This document shows, piece after piece, positions 58,899 to 64,000 of a stretch of DNA of 64,000 nucleotides (positions are counted from its first letter, which is position 1; the number at the start of each line of letters is the position of its first letter). The translations under genes and the position numbers were made by a program. Source of the stretch: Stenotrophomonas maltophilia (GTDB taxonomy: Bacteria > Pseudomonadota > Gammaproteobacteria > Xanthomonadales > Xanthomonadaceae); assembly GCA_002435595.1 (NCBI GenBank), contig DJBL01000070.1:1-64000 (forward strand), read 5' to 3'. The notes beneath the pieces are model-generated. The model had not been told where the DNA came from and did not search any database. It worked only from the letters and a program-made list of their open reading frames with translations.

Positions 58899-60326
58899 AT
58901 GTTCAAGCAACTGTGGGCCACCAAGCACCCGCACGCCGCCCATGAAGACGCCAACGGCCTGAGCCTGCGCCGCACGCTGGGCCCGTGGGGGCTGACCGCG
59001 CTGGGCATCGGCGCGGTGATCGGCGGCGGCATCTTCGTGATCACCGGCCAGGCCGCGGCCAACCATGCCGGCCCGGCGATCATGCTGTCCTTCGTGCTGG
59101 CCGCGATCTGCTGCGCGTTCTGCGCGATGGCCTATGCCGAGTTCGCGGCGATGGTGCCGGTCTCCGGCAGCGCCTACACCTATACCTACGCGACCTTCGG
59201 CGAGCTGTCGGCCTGGTTCATCGGCTGGATGCTGGTGCTCGAGTACGGGGTCTCGGCCTCGGCGGTGGCGGTCAGCTGGACCGGCTATTTCCTGAGCCTG
59301 CTCAGTCATTTCGACATCCACCTGCCAGCGGCACTGGTCAGCGCGCCCCTGGATGCGCAACTGCGCCCGACCGGGGCGATCGCCAACATTCCGGCCGCCA
59401 TCCTGGTGCTGCTGCTGACCTGGCTGTGCTACGTCGGCATCAGCAAATCCTCGGCGATGAACATGGCCATGGTCATCCTCAAGACCGGTCTGATCGTGCT
59501 GGTGATCGTGGCCGGCTGGAAGTACGTGGACCCCACCCACTGGACCCCGTTCATCCCCGACAACGCAGGCCCGGGCAAGTACGGTTTCGAGGGCGTACTG
59601 CGCGGTGCGGCGATGGTGTTCTTTGCCTACATCGGCTTCGAGGCGGTGTCGGTGGCCGCGCAGGAATCACACAAGCCGCAGCGTGACATGCCGATCGGCA
59701 TGCTGCTGTCGCTGGTGATCTGCACGGTGCTCTACATCGCCATGGCCGCGGTGATGACCGGGCTGGTGCCGTACACGCTGCTGGGCACCGACGAACCGGT
59801 GGTTACCGCAGTGGCCGCGCACCCGCAGTTGGCGTGGCTGCGCATCGTGGTGGAGATCGGCGCGCTGATCGGCTTGTCGTCGGTGGTGCTGGTGATGATC
59901 ATCGGGCAGCCGCGCATTTTCATGATCATGGGCCGCGACGGGCTGCTGCCGCCGGTGTTCACCAAGATCCACCCGAAGTACCGGACGCCGCACATCAACA
60001 CGGTGATCACCGGGATCGGGATCGCGCTGCTGGCGGCGCTGTTCCCGCTGGACATCCTGGGTGAGCTGACGTCGATGGGCACGCTGATCGCGTTCGCCGC
60101 GGTGTGCGCAGGGGTGCTGATCCTGCGCCGCACGCAGCCGGACCTGCCGCGCCCGTTCCGGATGCCGATGGCATGGCTGATCTGTAGCCTGGGGGTGCTC
60201 AGCTGCATCGCGCTGCTGACGGCGATGACCGCACACAACTGGATGCTGATGGGGATCTGGACGGCCGTGGGCTTTGCGATCTACTTCGGGTACGGGTATC
60301 GGAACAGCCGGCTTGCCGGAAAGTAA
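58899..60326 (+). CDS. APC-family amino acid permease, copy 2
   Basis: 475 aa. Same architecture and strong similarity to copy 1: LGIGAVIGGGIFVITGQAAA, AAMVPVSGSAYTYTYATFGE and VFFAYIGFEAVSVAAQE. The loop G-A-G is G-G-G here, which may alter substrate choice. The C-terminus ends with FGYGYRNSRLAGK. Co-transcription with copy 1 is likely. Confidence 0.9.
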   Translation: MFKQLWATKHPHAAHEDANGLSLRRTLGPWGLTALGIGAVIGGGIFVITGQAAANHAGPAIMLSFVLAAICCAFCAMAYAEFAAMVPVSGSAYTYTYATFGELSAWFIGWMLVLEYGVSASAVAVSWTGYFLSLLSHFDIHLPAALVSAPLDAQLRPTGAIANIPAAILVLLLTWLCYVGISKSSAMNMAMVILKTGLIVLVIVAGWKYVDPTHWTPFIPDNAGPGKYGFEGVLRGAAMVFFAYIGFEAVSVAAQESHKPQRDMPIGMLLSLVICTVLYIAMAAVMTGLVPYTLLGTDEPVVTAVAAHPQLAWLRIVVEIGALIGLSSVVLVMIIGQPRIFMIMGRDGLLPPVFTKIHPKYRTPHINTVITGIGIALLAALFPLDILGELTSMGTLIAFAAVCAGVLILRRTQPDLPRPFRMPMAWLICSLGVLSCIALLTAMTAHNWMLMGIWTAVGFAIYFGYGYRNSRLAGK

Positions 60327-60455
60327 GGGCTGGGGTTTTGCCGGGCCTGCGGCCCGGCGGCCCGCTTTTACTGCAAGTGCCAAGTGCCCCAAGTGCCAAT
60401 GCAACGGCAACGGCGGTTCTGGGGTGCCGTGGGGTGGCGGGGGTGGTGAGGCCGC

Positions 60456-60524
60456 GGGGGACGCGGTGAATACGTCCTTGTAGGCTGGGTGGCAGCATCC
60501 ATGGACGCATTCACGGCGTCCCCC
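60456..60524. repeat. Large imperfect inverted repeat between the permeases and mtnB
   Basis: Arms of 22 nt at 60456-60477 and 60503-60524 differ at two positions (ends GGGGGACGC... and ...GCGTCCCCC). The loop is 25 nt and contains TTGTAGGCTGGG. GC-rich tracts flank both arms. The remaining part of the 60327-60600 gap holds G/C-rich low-complexity sequence and no gene. It resembles a dispersed palindromic repeat of Xanthomonadaceae, which I recall only loosely, so no name is given. Confidence 0.75.
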
Positions 60525-60600
60525 ACAAACCCCACCCCACCCCGCCCAGCCAGGAAACGGCTCTCGCAGTACCTGCTTTCAAGCATTTACAATGCCAGCC

Positions 60601-61236
60601 ATGAACACCTTCCCCTACGACACCGCCCGCCTGAGCGACCTGGCCCAGGTGCTGATCGACAACGTGCGTGAGCTGGCCCAGGCCGGCTGGACCCCGGCGA
60701 CCAGCAGCAACTTCTCCCACCGCCTGGACGAGCACCACGCGGCGATCACCGTGTCCGGCAAGGACAAGGGCCGGCTGGTCGAGGACGACATCATGGTGGT
60801 GGATTTCGACGGCAAGGCCGTCGGCCGTCCGCTGCGTCCATCCGCCGAGACCCTGCTGCACACCCAGCTGTATCGCCGTTTCCCGGAGATCGGCTGCGTG
60901 CTGCACACCCACTCGCCGGTGCAGACCGTCGCCTCGCGCCTGTACGCGCCGCAGGGGCACATCCGCCTGGAAGGCTACGAGCTGCTCAAGGCCTTCCACG
61001 GCAACAGCACCCACGAGATGGCCATCGACGTGCCGGTGTTCGCCAACACCCAGGACATGGACGTGCTCTCGGCCCAGGTCGATGCCCTGCTCGACCAGCA
61101 GTGCCTGTGGGGCTATCTGATCGACGGCCACGGCCTGTACGCCTGGGGCCGCGACATGGCCGAGGCGCGCCGCCACCTGGAAGCCTTCGAGTTCCTGTTC
61201 CACTGCGAGCTGGAACTGCGCAAGCTGCGCGGCTGA
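60601..61236 (+). CDS. mtnB: Methylthioribulose-1-phosphate dehydratase
   Basis: 211 aa from the ATG at 60601; ATG 60592 in frame is less likely. Class II aldolase/adducin fold. Zinc ligands in VLHTHSPVQT (His-x-His) plus a later His near the C-terminus in IDGHGLYAWGRD; N-terminal SGNDKGRL-like region SGKDKGRLVEDD. Catalyses a step of methylthioadenosine salvage. mtnD and mtnC follow. Confidence 0.93.
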   Translation: MNTFPYDTARLSDLAQVLIDNVRELAQAGWTPATSSNFSHRLDEHHAAITVSGKDKGRLVEDDIMVVDFDGKAVGRPLRPSAETLLHTQLYRRFPEIGCVLHTHSPVQTVASRLYAPQGHIRLEGYELLKAFHGNSTHEMAIDVPVFANTQDMDVLSAQVDALLDQQCLWGYLIDGHGLYAWGRDMAEARRHLEAFEFLFHCELELRKLRG

Positions 61237-61313
61237 ACGCTACCGCCGCCCGGCTTCACGCAATCTCCGGACACGACGGTAACGCTGGCGGCTCAACGCC
61301 CCCTCCGGAGCCG

Positions 61314-61385
61314 GTAGTGCCGGCCGTTGGCCGGCTCCTCCGGATCGTCCAACGTCCATGGGAGCCGGCCAGCGGCCGGCACTAC
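61314..61385. repeat. Inverted pair of SMAG-type REPs between mtnB and mtnD
   Basis: GTAG-headed hairpin at 61314-61338 (GTAGTGCCGGCC-GTT-GGCCGGC) and its mirror copy at 61361-61385 on the other strand (ending CACTAC). The head tetranucleotides face outward, forming a two-REP inverted dimer with an inner 22-nt spacer. This matches the SMAG description for Stenotrophomonas. It lies in the leader between mtnB and mtnD. Confidence 0.85.
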
Positions 61386-61412
61386 CGGGCGCGCGGTTGC
61401 CACGGGTCCATG

Positions 61413-61432
61413 CAGATTCCTGAAGGGAATCT
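61413..61432 (+). promoter_or_regulatory. 8-bp hairpin in the mtnD leader
   Basis: CAGATTCC at 61413-61420, loop TGAA, and GGAATCTG ending at 61432/61433: an 8-bp stem about 95 nt upstream of the mtnD start. It could be a leader hairpin or a binding site; there is no T tract and no match to a riboswitch I know. Confidence 0.35.
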
Positions 61433-61526
61433 GTATTCCGCCCTTCACCATCAGCCTGCGGCCCCTTCCCCGGGGCTGCGCTGGTACCCTTTCCTTCCCC
61501 CCTTCCTCCGCCTCGCTGCCGCCGCC

Positions 61527-62090
61527 ATGAGCCGACTCCGCATTTTTGACGACACCGCCCCGGACGCCCCGCTGTTCGACAGCCGCGATGGCGCGGCGAT
61601 CGCTGCCGAACTCAAGCAGATCGGCGTCACCTTCGAGCGCTGGCGGGCCACCCAGGAGGTCGCGCCCGGCGCGAGCCAGGAGGAGGTGTTTGCCGCCTAC
61701 AGGGCCGACATCGACCGGCTGGTGGCCGAGCATGGCTTCAAGAGCGTGGACGTGGCCTCGATTGCGCCGGACAACCCCAACCGTGCCGAGCTGCGCAGGA
61801 AGTTCCTCGACGAACACTTCCACAAGGAAGACGAAGTGCGCTTCTTCGTGGCCGGCTCCGGCCTGTTCACCCTGCACCTGGACGGCAAGGTCTACGAGAT
61901 CGAGTGCGTCAAGGACGACCTGATCGCCGTGCCCGACGGCATCACCCACTGGTTCGACATGGGCGAAGAGCCCAGCTTCGTGGCGATCCGCTTCTTCACC
62001 GAAGCCGACGGCTGGGTGGGTCATTTCACCGGCAGCGACATCGCCCAGCAGTTCCCGCGTTACCACCCCGCACAGCACCAGGCCGACTGA
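61527..62090 (+). CDS. mtnD: Acireductone dioxygenase
   Basis: 187 aa. Cupin enzyme of methionine salvage; the product depends on whether Fe or Ni is bound. Metal ligands are in EHFHKEDEVRFF (His, His, Glu) and the later His in ITHWFDMG. The start MSRLRIFDD is standard. It lies 3 nt before mtnC. Confidence 0.95.
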   Translation: MSRLRIFDDTAPDAPLFDSRDGAAIAAELKQIGVTFERWRATQEVAPGASQEEVFAAYRADIDRLVAEHGFKSVDVASIAPDNPNRAELRRKFLDEHFHKEDEVRFFVAGSGLFTLHLDGKVYEIECVKDDLIAVPDGITHWFDMGEEPSFVAIRFFTEADGWVGHFTGSDIAQQFPRYHPAQHQAD

Positions 62091-62093
62091 TCC

Positions 62094-62792
62094 ATGCCGC
62101 ATCCCACCGTCATCCTTACCGACATCGAAGGCACCACCAGCAGCATTTCGTTCGTCAAGAACGTGCTGTTCCCGTATGCGCGCAAGGCGCTGCCGGCGTT
62201 CGTGGCCGCGCACGGCCAACAGCCGGAGGTGCGCCGCTGGCTGGACGCGGTCGCCGTGGAGGTGGGCGGCGCGTGCCAGGACAGCCTGATCGTGGAAACC
62301 CTGCAGGGCTGGATCGACCAGGACCGCAAGCACACCGCGCTCAAGGCGCTGCAGGGCATGATCTGGGAAAGCGGCTACCGCAACGGCGATTACAAGGCGC
62401 ACTTCTACCCGGACGTGGCGGCCGTGCTGAAGGGCTGGCATGCCGAGGGCAAGCCGCTGTACGTGTACTCCTCCGGCTCGGTGCCGGCGCAGAAGCAGTT
62501 CTTCGGCTTCAGCGAGGCCGGTGACCTGACCGGACTGGTGTCGGGGTGGTTCGATACCGAAGTGGGCGGCAAGCGCGACGCCGACAGCTACCGCCACATC
62601 GTGCAGGCCATCGGTGTGCCGGCCAGCCAGATCGTGTTCCTCTCCGACGTGGTGGAAGAACTGGACGCCGCGCGCGACGCCGGCCTGCAGACGCGCCTGC
62701 TCGACCGCCTGGACGACTACCCCCTGCCGCGCAGCGGCGAAGCCACCCACGGCCACGACCGCGTCGAGAATTTCCAGCAGATCACGCTGTAA
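62094..62792 (+). CDS. mtnC: Enolase-phosphatase E1
   Basis: 232 aa HAD-superfamily enzyme that enolises and dephosphorylates the methionine salvage intermediate. The nucleophile Asp is in ILTDIEGTTSSISFV, the second motif in YVYSSGSVPAQKQFF, and the third in IVFLSDVVEELDAA. It forms a tight pair with mtnD (3-nt gap). mtnA/mtnK are not in the window. Confidence 0.95.
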   Translation: MPHPTVILTDIEGTTSSISFVKNVLFPYARKALPAFVAAHGQQPEVRRWLDAVAVEVGGACQDSLIVETLQGWIDQDRKHTALKALQGMIWESGYRNGDYKAHFYPDVAAVLKGWHAEGKPLYVYSSGSVPAQKQFFGFSEAGDLTGLVSGWFDTEVGGKRDADSYRHIVQAIGVPASQIVFLSDVVEELDAARDAGLQTRLLDRLDDYPLPRSGEATHGHDRVENFQQITL

Positions 62793-62801
62793 TCGCGGCA
62801 G

Positions 62802-63230
62802 CCCAGCCACGCATGGCGTGGCTCTACGCCCGTCCAGCACCCTCGTAGATCCACGCCATGCGTGGATGCTCTTCGCCCGGCCCAGCCACGCGTGGCGTGG
62901 CTCTACGGTGATCCTGCCCCCTCGTAAATCCACGCCATGCGTGGATGCGCTTCGCCCGGCCCAGCCACGCATGGCGTGGCTCTACGGTGATCCTGCCCCC
63001 TCGTAAATCCACGCCATGCGTGGATGCTCTTCGCCGCCCGGCCCAGCCACGCATGGCGTGGCGCTACGCCCGTCCAGCATCCCCGTAGATCCACGCCATG
63101 CGTGGATGCTCTTCGCGCGGCCCAGCCACGCATGGCGTGGCTCTACGCCCGTCCTGCATCCTCGTAGATCCACGCCATGCGTGGATGCGCTTCGCCCGGC
63201 CCAGCCACGCATGGCGTGGCGCTGCGTGTG
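62802..63230. repeat. 6-copy tandem array of paired REP hairpins (79-bp period)
   Basis: Unit starts (CCCAGCCACGC) at 62802, 62881, 62960, 63042, 63121 and 63200: spacing 79, 79, 82, 79, 79; the last copy is partial. Each full unit contains two different hairpins in opposite orientation: GCCACGC-AT/GT-GGCGTGGC with CTCTAC/CGCTAC behind it, and GTAGATCC/GTAAATCC-ACGCCATGCGTGGAT. The GTAG head marks SMAG-type REPs. The 448-nt gap between mtnC and the beta-mannosidase gene is essentially all array; the open frames within it are repeat artefacts. Confidence 0.92.
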
Positions 63231-63240
63231 CGGGCTGGGG

Positions 63241-64000
63241 CTATCGGGTGTCGGTCAGCGAGGTGAGGCGCAGGGTGCGGCGCAGGGTGGCGAGGTCGGC
63301 ATCGCTGCGCAGGTGGAGGGTTACGCTTTCCCCCGGTAGCAGGTCCAGGGCGTTGTCATCCAGCGTGACATCGTGCCCTTCGAACGCGATCCACAACGCG
63401 CGGACCCACTGCGGCGCGCGCAACTGCAGTACGTATCCTTCGCCATCGGCGCGCAGGTCGCTGTCGATCTTCACCGGTGCCAGCGCGAGATCCTTGGCCG
63501 CCACGAAGTACACCGCCTGCCGCGACAGCACCCGCGTGCCTTCCAGCAGCTCCACCACGGCCACCGTGCGGGTCGGGTCGGCGCCCTTCAGCAGCGCCGC
63601 GTCGTCGAACCGCCCCACCTCCAGCGCGGCCAGCGGCGGTACGTCCACCGTGTCTCGCCGGGTGTGGCGAATTGTGCCGTCGATGTCCATCACCCGCAGC
63701 CGCCAGGTCGCCCGCAGGCCCTGCTGGCGGTCGTTGAGCAGGCTGACACGGGTCACGCCGGCGTCGCGCAGCGCTGCCACGGCCTGGTCGGCGAAGAAGC
63801 GACGGGCGTGGAAATGCAGCGCCTTCCAGCGCCCGGCATGATCGATGCTCGACCAGGACGCGCCCGGCCACACATCATTGAGCTGCCAGTACAGCGAACC
63901 CATCGTGTACGGCCGCGACGCGCGGTGGTGCAGCGCCGCCAGCTGGATCCCATCGGCCTGCATCACCTGGCTGAGGTAGACGAAGGCGGGGAAATCGCGA
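63241..64000 (-). CDS. Beta-mannosidase (GH2), C-terminal part (partial)
   Basis: The last 253 codons, continuing past the window edge. The frame is open to base 64000 and reads RDFPAFVYLSQVMQADGIQ, then the sequence MGSLYWQLNDVWPGASWSSI, the signature of glycoside hydrolase family 2 beta-mannosidases close to the barrel end. The rest is the C-terminal Ig-like domains. The catalytic acid and nucleophile lie upstream, outside the window. Likely periplasmic, cleaving mannose-containing oligosaccharides. Confidence 0.85.
   Translation of the reverse strand, partial: RDFPAFVYLSQVMQADGIQLAALHHRASRPYTMGSLYWQLNDVWPGASWSSIDHAGRWKALHFHARRFFADQAVAALRDAGVTRVSLLNDRQQGLRATWRLRVMDIDGTIRHTRRDTVDVPPLAALEVGRFDDAALLKGADPTRTVAVVELLEGTRVLSRQAVYFVAAKDLALAPVKIDSDLRADGEGYVLQLRAPQWVRALWIAFEGHDVTLDDNALDLLPGESVTLHLRSDADLATLRRTLRLTSLTDTR

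Noticed and set aside
62824..63212. Several 76-codon minus-strand frames with nearly identical sequence
   Set aside because: They are the repeat array itself read as protein; the periodic R-G-W-A-G pattern follows the 79-bp units.

Overview
The window is high-GC (roughly two-thirds G+C) gammaproteobacterial chromosome, almost certainly Stenotrophomonas or a close Xanthomonadaceae relative. Three things point there: a complete rpf (DSF quorum-sensing) locus in the xanthomonad gene order (acnB/rpfA, acnA, rpfB, rpfF, rpfC, rpfG, lysS, prfB, recJ, rpfE, greA, carB, carA, dapB); GTAG-headed REP hairpins of the Stenotrophomonas SMAG type; and many xanthomonad-type secreted proteins. No rRNA, tRNA, CRISPR array, IS element or prophage was seen.

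Layout. 1-2663: the end of a chemotaxis locus (an MCP tail ending NWQEF, then cheR-cheD-cheB in 4-nt overlaps). 2664-5714: two REPs, a secreted protein of unknown function, and a lower-GC island holding a broken Rhs/YD-repeat remnant whose out-of-frame C-terminus overlaps a small lipoprotein gene. 5843-12151: two aconitases (acnB, acnA) separated by a VapBC-type toxin-antitoxin pair with a recognisable operator. 12381-19258: the DSF core. RpfB and RpfF lie on the plus strand, facing RpfC and RpfG on the minus strand; RpfC carries a tandemly duplicated membrane sensor module and no rpfH gene is present. 19455-22221: lysS and prfB, the latter with the programmed +1 frameshift. 22277-31588: a membrane LytTR protein, a VIT/VWA protein, and three DUF1176 paralogues with recJ lying antisense between the second and third. 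31639-38978: a tightly packed minus-strand run dapB, carA, secreted protein, carB, greA, rpfE.

39108-40907: an SDR, a MerR regulator and a flavodoxin-fold quinone reductase. 40933-43291: feoA-feoB-Cys-rich protein behind a Fur-like box. 43409-48242: leucine catabolism genes (enoyl-CoA hydratase, VOC protein, HMG-CoA lyase), the last overlapping a triple-PAS GGDEF-EAL protein. 48321-53310: an SDR, EfpL, two lipoproteins, a DUF4105 protein and a small Ser/Ala-rich secreted protein. 53370-56188: a D-2-hydroxyglutarate-dehydrogenase-like flavoprotein divergent from serA. 56229-58832 and on to 60326: a 7-copy tandem REP array, a Nudix hydrolase and two tandem APC permeases. 60601-62792: methionine salvage mtnB-mtnD-mtnC. 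62802-64000: a 6-copy REP-pair array and the C-terminus of a GH2 beta-mannosidase.

Together the window links cell-cell signalling (RpfF makes DSF, RpfC senses it, RpfG is an HD-GYP c-di-GMP phosphodiesterase, RpfB is an acyl-CoA ligase) with c-di-GMP turnover, chemotaxis adaptation and housekeeping metabolism. All functional calls are from reading the sequence; no searches were run.
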